Source of the DNA: Ascidiimonas aurantiaca
GTDB lineage: Bacteria; Bacteroidota; Bacteroidia; Flavobacteriales; Flavobacteriaceae
DNA length: 64,000 nt
Reading direction: 5' to 3'
Assembly: GCF_037646345.1 (NCBI RefSeq)
Contig: NZ_JBBEWR010000001.1
Coordinates: 124,001 to 188,000, forward strand
Below, in pieces: positions 8,158 to 16,135 of this stretch. How positions within the stretch are numbered: the stretch's first letter is position 1; every line of letters starts with the position of its first letter. A program made the translations under genes and the position numbers. The notes beneath the pieces were generated by a model. The model saw only the letters and a list, made by a program, of their open reading frames with translations. It did no database searches and was not told the origin of the DNA.

Positions 8158-9605
8158 TGGGTACCATTGCCAGTCAGTCTTTTAAAAATATGGTTAGCAC
8201 ATATCTGGGCTTTCTTTTTGGTGCACTCAATATCCTTTTTTTATATCCCTTTTTTCTTAAAGATGATTATTTTGGCCTTATAGGATATCTGTTATCTACG
8301 GCCAACATAATGATGCCTCTCCTTGCCTTTGGAGTACCCAATACTTTTGTTAAATTCTATACATCGTACAAGACAGATGTTGAACAGAGGCGTTTTACCA
8401 CAACCATGTTCTTTTTGCCGTTATTCATTATCCTGCCCGTAGGTCTTATAGGCATATTGGCGTACCAACAGATTACCGACATACTTACCTCTGTTAACAC
8501 GATCACAGAACCTTATGTCTGGACCATTTTTGTAGTAGCAGCGGCTATGGCCTATTTTGAGGTTTTTTATGCTTGGTCAAAGATCCATATGAAAACGGTA
8601 TATGGTAATTTTTTAAAGGAGGTTTTTCACAGGGTAGCCATTATGGTACTTTTGTTAATGGTGTCTTTTAGCTGGCTTACCCCAGATCATTTTATTTATG
8701 CTGTAGTGGGAGTTTATCTTATACGCAGTTTACTCATGATGGTAAGTGCCTTTGGAATTCGTAAGCCGGTATGGGAGTTTAAGTTGCCTAAAAACAGTAG
8801 TGCTGTTTTGAAGTATTCTTCACTTATTATAGTAGCAGCTTCTGTAGCAGTTATTTTACTGGATATTGATAAGTTTATGCTGGGGCAGTATATTGCTATT
8901 GAAAATATAGCTTTTTATAATGTAGCCGTATTTATATCTATGGTGATCATAGTGCCTGGGCGAGCCATGCATCAGATCACATACCCTATAACGGCCAGTC
9001 TTATGAACAAAGGAGATACAAAAAAGCTTGAAAGCCTTTATAAAAGAAGCTCACTTACTCTTTTTGTTGTGAGCGGGCTATTGTTTTTACTTATAACTAT
9101 GAATATAAATGAGTTGTACAGGTTGCTGCCTGAGCAATACAGTGAGGGGATATGGGTAGTTTTGTGTATTTCTCTGGCTAAGCTTACTGATAATATACTG
9201 GGAAACAATAACTCTATAATTTTTAACTCCGATTATTACCGGGTAATGCTGTATTTTGGTGTTTTTCTGGCTGTTCTTACCATCATTCTCAATATGATAT
9301 TCATTCCTGTTTGGGGTATTCACGGTTCTGCTTTTGCCACACTACTGGCTTTTCTAATATATAACACTATTAAAATAAGCTTTGTATATAAACGGTTCCG
9401 GATACATCCTTTTTCAAAAGGAACTGTGATATTGGGTGGAATATTGATACTGTTGTCTCTGGTATTCTATTTCTGGAATTTCACTTTTCATCCTATTCTC
9501 AATATAGCCTTAAAATCGCTTTTAATAGGAGGGGGATACGTAATACTTATAAAAGTATTTAATGTTTCTGATGATATCTCCAGGTTGCTACGTAAATATC
9601 TATGA
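8154..9605 (+). CDS. Oligosaccharide flippase, Wzx/MATE-like
   Basis: A 483-residue integral membrane protein with about 12-14 hydrophobic segments and no large soluble domain, as expected of polysaccharide flippases of the MOP superfamily. It begins with SQSFKNMVSTYLGFLFGALN, the usual start of this family. The start overlaps the glycosyltransferase stop; ATG at 8154 or 8157 are both possible. It is the last gene of the DUF4834-YfhO-GT-flippase operon and probably moves the lipid-linked product across the inner membrane. No polymerase or ligase gene is visible beside it. Confidence 0.85.
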   Translation: MMGTIASQSFKNMVSTYLGFLFGALNILFLYPFFLKDDYFGLIGYLLSTANIMMPLLAFGVPNTFVKFYTSYKTDVEQRRFTTTMFFLPLFIILPVGLIGILAYQQITDILTSVNTITEPYVWTIFVVAAAMAYFEVFYAWSKIHMKTVYGNFLKEVFHRVAIMVLLLMVSFSWLTPDHFIYAVVGVYLIRSLLMMVSAFGIRKPVWEFKLPKNSSAVLKYSSLIIVAASVAVILLDIDKFMLGQYIAIENIAFYNVAVFISMVIIVPGRAMHQITYPITASLMNKGDTKKLESLYKRSSLTLFVVSGLLFLLITMNINELYRLLPEQYSEGIWVVLCISLAKLTDNILGNNNSIIFNSDYYRVMLYFGVFLAVLTIILNMIFIPVWGIHGSAFATLLAFLIYNTIKISFVYKRFRIHPFSKGTVILGGILILLSLVFYFWNFTFHPILNIALKSLLIGGGYVILIKVFNVSDDISRLLRKYL

Positions 9606-9610
9606 TAAGA

Positions 9611-9647
9611 AGAATCCGCATTCCCGATTAACGATCCTGCGGATTCT
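9611..9647 (+). terminator. 10-bp inverted repeat after the flippase gene
   Basis: AGAATCCGCA (9611-9620) and TGCGGATTCT (9638-9647) are perfectly complementary across a 17-nt loop. There is no T-run, so it may be a weak terminator or an mRNA-end stabiliser. Confidence 0.45.
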
Positions 9648-9688
9648 CACTAAACTAACCAACCAAATCTATAAAACAACGTAGTTTA

Positions 9689-10975
9689 CTAATTTCTTCT
9701 TCCTCTTCGTTCTCCTGAAGCTTTTACTGCCCTGGAGCTTCTGTTTTTTTTGGAAGAACTATAGCTTTTCCCTGAATGGTTTGTAGAGGCCGTTTTTACG
9801 GAATTACGGCGTGAGGATGGGTTTCTTCCAACAGAATTGTCTTTTCTTCTGTCATGGGCAGACACCGCTCTCTGGCTCTTTTCCCTGGCTCTACTATTTT
9901 TATTTACTTCATTCCGATAGGTATTTCGTTTTCTATCTACTGTATTTTTATTGGCAATACGCTGATTCCTGTTAACGGCATTAGCATCTCTGTTTCTTTG
10001 TGTGTGTTGTACCGCAGGGGTATTGCGTGATCTTCTTTCATCAGTATTTCTGTTGGCAACACGCTGGTTCCTGTTAACGGCATTAGCATCTCTGTTTCTT
10101 TGTGTACGTTGTACCGCAGGGGTATTGCGTGATCTCCTTTCATCAGTATTTCTATTAACTACTTGTGACCTTCTGTTTGAACGAACGTCTGATCTTACTG
10201 AATTTTGATTTCGGCTTACCTGACCTGATGAACGGTTATATCCTCTTCTGGTAGCTACCCGGTCTCTTTGACTATAATTGGCACGGGTAACTCGTCTGTC
10301 ATTCTGGTAAATGGCATGCCTTCTGTTATTTCGTTTATAATGGTAAGTTCTACCAACAGTTGCATGACGAAACCTCACATTATTTCTATAGGGCCTGTGA
10401 AATGTAAATCTCGCAGGGTTGTAAAATCTTCGGTAAGGCCTGTAATCTACGATGCAAAACATTTGGGGCGGTAATCTGAAAAACCTGTGAAAAGGTCTGT
10501 AAACATATACACGGTTGTGTATATTGATAAAACCATTAAACCGGTTAAACCTTCCCAGATGATTATAGTTAATGAACAGACCACCCACTCTAAACAACCT
10601 TCCTCTGTCATAAAACAGATCTACAGAACCAATACGGTTTACACGGCCGTAAAAATCATAGAATATAGGTATGTTCTCTATCTGTATAACGGCTCCGAAA
10701 TCATCGTATTGAATAAAAGGATCATAATTGAATCCGGAGTTGAAACTTAAGTTTACATTTCCAAGATTTACGTTGGCTCCTACAAACGGACCCTGATCTG
10801 CATAGAAGTCAAACTGGCCATCAGGAAAAACTGAAAAGGTAATTCCCCCTTCCATGAAAATAATGGAATTTTGATAACCAAAAGACCTGTTGTCAAATAC
10901 GTGTTCGGTGCTATTGGCATTCAATGCATAAACACCGGTAACTGCTGCAATAAAAAAGATGACCAGATTTTTCAT
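9689..10975 (-). CDS. Secreted, very basic Arg/Asn-rich protein
   Basis: About 428 residues from ATG 10975, chosen because MKNLVIFFIAAVTGVYA is a signal peptide; an earlier in-frame ATG at 11056 would place a spoiling extension before it. The first half of the mature protein is rich in F, Y, G, D and N and looks like a series of short beta-strand repeats. From about residue 150 on it is rich in R, N and S. A 34-residue unit (NTDERRSRNTPAVQ...) occurs twice in tandem. I recognise no functional domain. Basic secreted proteins of this style occur in Flavobacteria and are sometimes labelled as nuclear basic proteins because of composition only. Binding to nucleic acid or acidic polysaccharide is a guess. 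Confidence 0.55.
   Translation of the reverse strand: MKNLVIFFIAAVTGVYALNANSTEHVFDNRSFGYQNSIIFMEGGITFSVFPDGQFDFYADQGPFVGANVNLGNVNLSFNSGFNYDPFIQYDDFGAVIQIENIPIFYDFYGRVNRIGSVDLFYDRGRLFRVGGLFINYNHLGRFNRFNGFINIHNRVYVYRPFHRFFRLPPQMFCIVDYRPYRRFYNPARFTFHRPYRNNVRFRHATVGRTYHYKRNNRRHAIYQNDRRVTRANYSQRDRVATRRGYNRSSGQVSRNQNSVRSDVRSNRRSQVVNRNTDERRSRNTPAVQRTQRNRDANAVNRNQRVANRNTDERRSRNTPAVQHTQRNRDANAVNRNQRIANKNTVDRKRNTYRNEVNKNSRAREKSQRAVSAHDRRKDNSVGRNPSSRRNSVKTASTNHSGKSYSSSKKNRSSRAVKASGERRGRRN
9951..10154 (-). repeat. 102-bp tandem duplication inside the basic secreted protein gene
   Basis: Two adjacent copies (9951-10052 and 10053-10154) begin with TTGGCAAYAC and differ at only a few bases. The unit is a multiple of three, so it stays in frame and encodes a 34-residue repeat. 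Confidence 0.8.
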
Positions 10976-11104
10976 GACACTAAGTTTTAAATTAAACATA
11001 ACTTTTGGTTGATACTTCAATAGAATCAAACAGCGTGCCAAAAAACCAGGATGCATTATATATCTCTGATAATCAGTAGTTTATTTTTCAGATAAATAAG
11101 ATAC

Positions 11105-13885
11105 TTATGTAAGTTTAAGTTTAAGGTATTGAGCGGTGTAGGAGTTTTTATTTTCTGCCATCTCTTCGGGAGTGCCTTCTGCAACGATCTCTCCACCGTT
11201 AATGCCGCCTTTTGGCCCCAGATCCAGAATATAGTCGGCACATTTAATAAGGTCCAGATTATGCTCTATGACTATTACAGAATGTCCTTTCTCAATTAAG
11301 GCATCAAAAGATTTGAGTAGTTTTTTAATATCATGAAAATGAAGTCCGGTAGTAGGCTCATCAAAAATAAACAGGTTTTTTTCGCGGGTTACCCCTTTCA
11401 TTAAGAATGAAGCCAGTTTAATTCTCTGTGCTTCTCCTCCCGAAAGGGTAGAAGAGGATTGCCCCAGTGTTACGTACCCCAGCCCTACATTTTGGAGGGA
11501 GGTAAGTTTGGAAGCTATCTTTTTTTGTTTGTGCTGCGTAAAAAATTCAACCGCATCATCAATGGTCATATTTAATACATCATCAATGTTCCTGTTTTCG
11601 AAGGTTACTTCAAGCACTTCTTTTTTAAACCTTTTTCCGGCACATGTTTCGCATTCCAGATGTACATCGGCCATAAATTGCATTTCTATGGTAACCTCTC
11701 CTTCACCTTTACAGGTTTCACAACGCCCCCCATCTACATTAAAAGAAAAGTGTTTGGGCTGGTACCCTCGTATTTTAGCCAGCTTTTGGGCAGCAAAAAG
11801 GCTTCTTATATCGTCATAGGCCTTAATGTAGGTTACCGGATTGGAGCGTGAAGAGCGGCCTATAGGATTTTGATCAACAAACTCTACCCCTGTAATTTCA
11901 GAGTACTCGCCCTCAATTTTGGTAAACTGGCCGGCTTTCATACCGTAACCACCAATACTTTTAAGAATAGCAGGATATAAGATTTTCTTAACCAGGGTGC
12001 TTTTACCACTGCCGGAAACGCCGGTTACTACGGTGAGCCGGTTTAAGGGAAAAACAGCAGTAATATTTTTAAGATTGTTTTCCCGGGCTCCCACAATTTT
12101 TATATAGTTCCGGGAGGTACGTCTTTTTTTGGGAACAGAGATCTCCATAGAACCATTGAGGTACCCCGCAGTAAGGGTATTTTGTTGTAATAAATGCCCG
12201 TAGCTGCCAGATGCTACTACATTACCACCGTGGGTTCCTGCTTCAGGGCCTATATCTATAATCTCATCAGCGGCTTTCATAATATCTTCATCGTGCTCTA
12301 CTACGATCACGGTATTTCCAAGATCCCGGAGTGATCTTAAAACAGAAATGAGTTTTTCAGTGTCTTTAGGGTGTAAACCGATACTTGGCTCATCTAGTAT
12401 GTACATAGAGCCTACAAGGCTACTGCCCAGTGATGTGGCCAGATTAATACGTTGCGATTCACCTCCAGAAAGTGTATTAGACCTCCTGTTTAAGGTAAGG
12501 TATTCCAACCCCACATTAGAGAGAAACTGTAAGCGGCTGTTAATTTCTTTGAGTAGCCTTTGGGCTATTTTCATTTCATGTTTTTCAAGAGTCAATGTCT
12601 TGAAAAAAGCAGCTACCTCGTTAAGAGGCATCTCTACCAGATCTGTAATGGTTTTGCCACCTATTTTTATGTTATTGGCTTCCGGCCTCAGGCGCTTGCC
12701 TTTACAAAGGTTACAACGTGTTTTACCGCGATACCTGGACAGCATTACGCGGTTTTGTATCTTATAACTTTTTTCTTCCAGAAATATGAAAAAATCGTTG
12801 AGGCCTTCAAAATATTCGTTTCCGTTCCAGACAAGTTGTTTTTGCTCTTCTGAGAGTTGGAACCAGGGCTTGTGAATGGGAAAATCAAATTTATAGGCAT
12901 TGTTTACCAATTGGTCACGGTACCAGCTCATGCTGTCACCACGCCACGGAAAAACCGCATTTTCATAAACAGACAGACCGGTATTGGGAATTACCAGATC
13001 TTCATCTATACCTATCACATCGCCATATCCTTCACATTTAGGACACGCTCCGTAAGGGTTATTAAAGCTGAAAAGATGTACATTGGGTTCTGGAAATGAA
13101 ATACCGTCAAGTTCAAATTTATTGCTAAAAGTTGTTTGTTGCCCCGTTCTCAGGTCTTCTAAGATGCATACCCCTTTTCCTTCAAAAAAAGCCGTATCCA
13201 CCGCATCGGCCAGCCGGTTTTCAAAATCTTCACCATGTTGTACGATCACCCTATCTACTACCAGGTAGAAATTGTGTTCTATATTCTCAGTAATTTCATC
13301 AATCCGTATTACTTTATCCCTGTATTTAATACGTGCGTATCCTTGTTGCAGCAGTATTTTAAGTGCTTTTAATATATCGCGATCTTTAGGAATATGTACA
13401 GGTGCGAGTAACAGTAGTTTATTTCTTTCGGGAAGTGTTTTTACGTAGTTAATTACATCGGTTACCGTATGTTTTTTTACAAGACCTCCAGATACGGGAG
13501 AATAGGTTTTACCAATACGGGCGTACAATAACTTTAGGTAATCATAGATCTCGGTAGTAGTACCTACAGTAGATCTGGGATTGGTAGAGTTTACTTTTTG
13601 TTCAATAGCAATGGCAGGAGCAATTCCTTTTATATAATCTACTTTGGGTTTATCCAGTCTGCCCAGAAACTGACGTGCATAAGATGAAAGGCTTTCCACA
13701 TAACGTCTTTGACCCTCAGCATAGAGGGTATCAAAAGCAAGGCTGGATTTGCCCGAACCTGATAAACCCGTAATAACTACCAGTTTATTACGGGAAATGG
13801 CAACGTCTATATTTTTTAAATTATGCAGTTTCGCCCCTTTGATAAGAATGTTTTTTTTGGGGTCTAGCAACTCGATATCTGTCAT
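11105..13885 (-). CDS. uvrA: Excinuclease ABC subunit A
   Basis: 926 residues, the normal length of UvrA, the ATP-driven damage sensor of nucleotide excision repair. Two ABC modules are visible: Walker A GLSGSGKSS (40-48) and GVSGSGKST (about 622-630), signature LSGGESQRI and LSGGEAQRI, Walker B segments MYILDEPSIGLHP and LFIFDEPTTGLHF. The C-terminal zinc module is intact (CETC...CETC, about 715-748). In the first module only one Cys pair (ACPKC, near 280) is found. The usual preceding CPxC pair is replaced by FSNKFELDGISFPEP. Bacteroidota often carry more than one UvrA, so this could be the main copy or a paralogue. It is followed by the basic secreted protein and divergent from the sigma-factor gene. 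Confidence 0.95.
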   Translation of the reverse strand: MTDIELLDPKKNILIKGAKLHNLKNIDVAISRNKLVVITGLSGSGKSSLAFDTLYAEGQRRYVESLSSYARQFLGRLDKPKVDYIKGIAPAIAIEQKVNSTNPRSTVGTTTEIYDYLKLLYARIGKTYSPVSGGLVKKHTVTDVINYVKTLPERNKLLLLAPVHIPKDRDILKALKILLQQGYARIKYRDKVIRIDEITENIEHNFYLVVDRVIVQHGEDFENRLADAVDTAFFEGKGVCILEDLRTGQQTTFSNKFELDGISFPEPNVHLFSFNNPYGACPKCEGYGDVIGIDEDLVIPNTGLSVYENAVFPWRGDSMSWYRDQLVNNAYKFDFPIHKPWFQLSEEQKQLVWNGNEYFEGLNDFFIFLEEKSYKIQNRVMLSRYRGKTRCNLCKGKRLRPEANNIKIGGKTITDLVEMPLNEVAAFFKTLTLEKHEMKIAQRLLKEINSRLQFLSNVGLEYLTLNRRSNTLSGGESQRINLATSLGSSLVGSMYILDEPSIGLHPKDTEKLISVLRSLRDLGNTVIVVEHDEDIMKAADEIIDIGPEAGTHGGNVVASGSYGHLLQQNTLTAGYLNGSMEISVPKKRRTSRNYIKIVGARENNLKNITAVFPLNRLTVVTGVSGSGKSTLVKKILYPAILKSIGGYGMKAGQFTKIEGEYSEITGVEFVDQNPIGRSSRSNPVTYIKAYDDIRSLFAAQKLAKIRGYQPKHFSFNVDGGRCETCKGEGEVTIEMQFMADVHLECETCAGKRFKKEVLEVTFENRNIDDVLNMTIDDAVEFFTQHKQKKIASKLTSLQNVGLGYVTLGQSSSTLSGGEAQRIKLASFLMKGVTREKNLFIFDEPTTGLHFHDIKKLLKSFDALIEKGHSVIVIEHNLDLIKCADYILDLGPKGGINGGEIVAEGTPEEMAENKNSYTAQYLKLKLT

Positions 13886-13977
13886 AATGTTTTATGAAAG
13901 TGACAAAGATACTAATATCCTGTTTGTGTATAAAATGATCTAATGAAAAGAAATCATTAGAAAAATTCTTTTAAAAA

Positions 13978-14010
13978 TTTGCATTTTTTTAAGGAATAAT
14001 AGTATATTTG
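13978..14010 (+). promoter_or_regulatory. Promoter of the sigma-factor gene
   Basis: TTTG (13978-13981), a 21-bp spacer and TATATTTG (14003-14010) match the Bacteroidota housekeeping consensus TTTG-N19-21-TAnnTTTG well. Transcription should begin near 14017, giving a leader of about 115 nt. Confidence 0.75.
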
Positions 14011-14040
14011 AGCCGATTGAGTAAATAAATAGCCTATTCC

Positions 14041-14128
14041 ACAAAATTACTTTTAACTAAATTAATCAGCCCTTAGTCAGTTTTTTATAAAAACAGGCGC
14101 ACCAAATTTAACCTAAAAGTAATTTTGT
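14041..14128 (+). promoter_or_regulatory. Long leader hairpin ending at the sigma-factor start codon
   Basis: ACAAAATTACTTTTA (14041-14055) is perfectly complementary to TAAAAGTAATTTTGT (14114-14128). After a small internal loop, TAAATT (14058-14063) pairs with AATTTA (14105-14110). The stem closes three bases before ATG 14132. It lies wholly in the predicted untranslated leader. Confidence 0.75.
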
Positions 14129-14131
14129 ATT

Positions 14132-14713
14132 ATGGACGAAATTCGCAACGACTCAGTTCTACTCGAGAGTTATCTTGCCGGTAACGAAACATCTCTGGAA
14201 ATACTTATTAATCGCCATTCCCAGCGTATTTATAGTTTTATTTTTTCTAAAGTGTATGATAAAGATGTCGCTGAAGACATTTTTCAAGATACCTTTATCA
14301 AAGTTATAAAAACGCTTAAAAGAGGTTCTTATAACGAAGAAGGTAAATTTTTACCGTGGGTAATGCGTATTGCGCATAACCTGGTGATTGATTATTTCAG
14401 AAAGAACACCCGTATGCCCAAGTTTGAAGGCAATGATGACTTCAATATTTTTAGTGTAATCGGAGATCCTTCTTTAAATGCCGAAAAGCAAATTATTAAA
14501 GATCAGGTAATCGATGACCTGCGTAAGCTTATTGATGAACTCCCTTATGACCAAAAGGAAGTACTAATGATGAGAATGTATAAGGATATGAGTTTTAAAG
14601 AAATATCAGAAGTAACAGGTGTTAGCATTAATACAGCATTGGGAAGAATGCGTTATGCTATTATTAATCTCAGGAAGATCATAAACAAGCACAACATCGT
14701 TTTAACTAATTAA
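14132..14713 (+). CDS. Sigma-70 family RNA polymerase sigma factor (ECF type)
   Basis: 193 residues containing sigma regions 2 and 4 only. Region 2 is seen as DKDVAEDIFQDTFIKV (about 46-61) and the following helix GKFLPWVMRIAHNLVIDYFR. Region 4 is the C-terminal helix-turn-helix FKEISEVTGVSINTALGRMRYA. No anti-sigma factor with a membrane helix lies next to it; instead a 48-residue protein follows at 14775. It has a near-consensus housekeeping promoter and a long structured leader, so control may be post-transcriptional. Regulon unknown. Confidence 0.9.
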   Translation: MDEIRNDSVLLESYLAGNETSLEILINRHSQRIYSFIFSKVYDKDVAEDIFQDTFIKVIKTLKRGSYNEEGKFLPWVMRIAHNLVIDYFRKNTRMPKFEGNDDFNIFSVIGDPSLNAEKQIIKDQVIDDLRKLIDELPYDQKEVLMMRMYKDMSFKEISEVTGVSINTALGRMRYAIINLRKIINKHNIVLTN

Positions 14714-14721
14714 ATAGGTTG

Positions 14722-14737
14722 ATACAATAAATTGTAT
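14722..14737 (+). promoter_or_regulatory. Short perfect hairpin behind the sigma-factor gene
   Basis: ATACAAT (14722-14728) pairs with ATTGTAT (14731-14737) around a two-base centre, between the sigma-factor stop and the small gene. Confidence 0.4.
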
Positions 14738-14750
14738 AAGAGTACGTTAT

Positions 14751-14775
14751 TATCTATGAACAAAAAGCATAGATA
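14751..14775 (+). promoter_or_regulatory. 8-bp hairpin touching the start codon of the 48-residue protein
   Basis: TATCTATG (14751-14758) pairs with CATAGATA (14768-14775); the last paired base is the A of the ATG at 14775. Confidence 0.5.
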
Positions 14776-14921
14776 TGGCAAAACTTTACTCTGAACTTTC
14801 TTCATCTGAGATGAAAAATTTGAAACCTAAGAAAGAAACCATTGAATTCTTGTTAAATTATTCAAAGGCTTTAAGTGTTATTAATTACAAAACGTTGAAG
14901 TTTGACACACTTCTGAACTAA
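14775..14921 (+). CDS. 48-residue conserved-looking small protein behind the sigma factor
   Basis: ATG 14775 to TAA 14921 encodes 48 residues beginning MAKLYSELSSSEMKNLKPKK and ending KFDTLLN. It has no membrane helix, no signal peptide and no Cys. The sequence PKKETIEFLLNYSKAL looks like an amphipathic helix. It is soluble and mildly basic. The gene lies 61 bp behind the sigma-factor stop on the same strand and ends right at a terminator, so it is a complete transcription-unit end and not a random frame. I believe similar small proteins occur at this place in other Flavobacteriaceae, but this is from memory. Role unknown; a regulator of the sigma factor is one possibility. Confidence 0.65.
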   Translation: MAKLYSELSSSEMKNLKPKKETIEFLLNYSKALSVINYKTLKFDTLLN

Positions 14922-14930
14922 ACTTTGTTA

Positions 14931-14955
14931 AAACCCGTTTCATACGGGTTTTTTC
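14931..14955. terminator. Bidirectional terminator
   Basis: AAACCCGT (14931-14938) pairs with ACGGGTTT (14944-14951) and is followed by Ts. It serves the small gene on + and overlaps the stop codon of nth on -. Confidence 0.75.
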
Positions 14956-15602
14956 GTTTTATAATATTGGTTAATTACAGATTTTCTACCGATGGTGCGG
15001 GTTATGATATCCTTTTCAAGATCCCAGCCTCTTGCGGGACTGTATTCTCTTGCATAATATATGATCTGCAAATGTAGTTTGTTCCATTTTTCTTTAGGGA
15101 ACAGTCTTTTTGCGTCTTTTTCAGTTTGTATTACGTTTTTGCCGTTTGAAAAACCCCAGCGATGCATAAGGCGATGAATATGGGTGTCAACAGGAAACGC
15201 AGGAATACCAAATGCCTGTGACATTACTACGCTGGCGGTTTTGTGCCCTACGGCCGGTAAGGATTCTAACGCTTCAAAGTCTGCAGGAACCTCACCTTTG
15301 TATTTATCAATAAGAATATGGGAAAGTTCATAAATACCTTTTGATTTCATTGGAGAAAGACCTACGGGTTTAATAATTTCCCGTATTTCTTCCTGTGAAA
15401 GCTTTATCATGGCATAAGGATTATCAGCTCTTTCAAAAAGAAGAGGGGTAATCTGGTTTACACGTGCATCTGTGCTTTGCGCAGAAAGCAGCACGGCAAT
15501 AAGAAGGGTATAAGGATCGGTATGATCTAACGGAATGGGAACTGTAGGGTATGTTTCATTTAACTTTTCAATAACAAACGTTACTTTTTCTGCTTTGGTC
15601 AT
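14940..15602 (-). CDS. nth: Endonuclease III, without iron-sulfur cluster
   Basis: 220 residues of the HhH-GPD DNA glycosylase superfamily, removing oxidised pyrimidines in base excision repair. The helix-hairpin-helix LPAVGHKTASVV contains the catalytic lysine (K121), and VDTHIHR holds the catalytic aspartate (D139). Most endonuclease III proteins end in a Cys-X6-Cys-X2-Cys-X5-Cys cluster loop. Here that end reads REYSPARGWDLEKDII, and the protein contains no cysteine at all, so it cannot hold the 4Fe-4S cluster. The catalytic residues suggest it is still active. It is divergent from bcp. Confidence 0.9.
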   Translation of the reverse strand: MTKAEKVTFVIEKLNETYPTVPIPLDHTDPYTLLIAVLLSAQSTDARVNQITPLLFERADNPYAMIKLSQEEIREIIKPVGLSPMKSKGIYELSHILIDKYKGEVPADFEALESLPAVGHKTASVVMSQAFGIPAFPVDTHIHRLMHRWGFSNGKNVIQTEKDAKRLFPKEKWNKLHLQIIYYAREYSPARGWDLEKDIITRTIGRKSVINQYYKTKKPV

Positions 15603-15619
15603 TTTTAGTTATTTTTAAA

Positions 15620-15627
15620 CAAAAATA
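15620..15627 (-). promoter_or_regulatory. -10 box for nth
   Basis: On the minus strand TATTTTTG fits TAnnTTTG and lies 18 bp before the nth start, giving a very short leader of about 10 nt. Confidence 0.4.
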
Positions 15628-15646
15628 ATCAAATTAAAAGTTGACT

Positions 15647-16105
15647 ATGAAAACACTTACAGCAGGTGAGAAAGTACCAGATTTTACAGCGTTAGATCAA
15701 GACGGTAATACTATTTCATTATCTGATTATAAAGGAAAAAAGCTTATTGTTTTTTTCTACCCTAAAGCAAATACTCCAGGGTGCACAGCAGAAGCATGTA
15801 ATTTAAGAGATCATTATTCAGAGCTGCAGTCTCAGGGATTTGAGCTGTTGGGAGTAAGCGCCGATTCTCAAAAGAAACAGGCTAATTTTAAAAATAAGTT
15901 TGAATTTCCCTTTCCTTTACTTGCTGATGAGGATAAAACAGTAATCAATACCTTTGGCGTATGGGGCCCTAAAAAGTTTATGGGAAAGGAATATGATGGT
16001 ATTCACAGAACTACATTCATTATTGATGAGGAGGGAGTTGTAGAACGAGTTATTGAAAAAGTAAAAACCAAAGATCATGCGGCGCAGATACTAACGGCCT
16101 CTTAA
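15647..16105 (+). CDS. bcp: Thioredoxin-dependent thiol peroxidase (Bcp-type peroxiredoxin)
   Basis: 152 residues from ATG 15647, normal for Bcp/PrxQ. The peroxidatic cysteine lies in TPGCTAEAC and a second cysteine follows five residues later, the atypical 2-Cys arrangement of this subfamily. It reduces peroxides using thioredoxin in the cytosol. The segment FFYPKANTPGCT and the conserved arginine in HRTTFIID support the call. It lies between nth (divergent) and a convergent gene, sharing a bidirectional terminator. Confidence 0.92.
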   Translation: MKTLTAGEKVPDFTALDQDGNTISLSDYKGKKLIVFFYPKANTPGCTAEACNLRDHYSELQSQGFELLGVSADSQKKQANFKNKFEFPFPLLADEDKTVINTFGVWGPKKFMGKEYDGIHRTTFIIDEEGVVERVIEKVKTKDHAAQILTAS

Positions 16106-16135
16106 AATAAAAGCCTCTTTTAAGAGGCTTTTATT
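16106..16135. terminator. Perfect 14-bp bidirectional terminator
   Basis: AATAAAAGCCTCTT and AAGAGGCTTTTATT are perfectly complementary around a TT centre and flanked by A- and T-runs. It overlaps the stop codon of the minus-strand gene at 16120. Confidence 0.85.

Noticed and set aside
9951..10154. A repeat that could suggest a CRISPR array or mobile element.
   Set aside because: There are only two copies, adjacent, with no spacer, and the unit is in frame within one coding sequence.
11105..13885. Several open frames on the opposite strand of uvrA, the longest near 12348-12767.
   Set aside because: They lie wholly inside a full-length, motif-complete gene and show no recognisable protein features.
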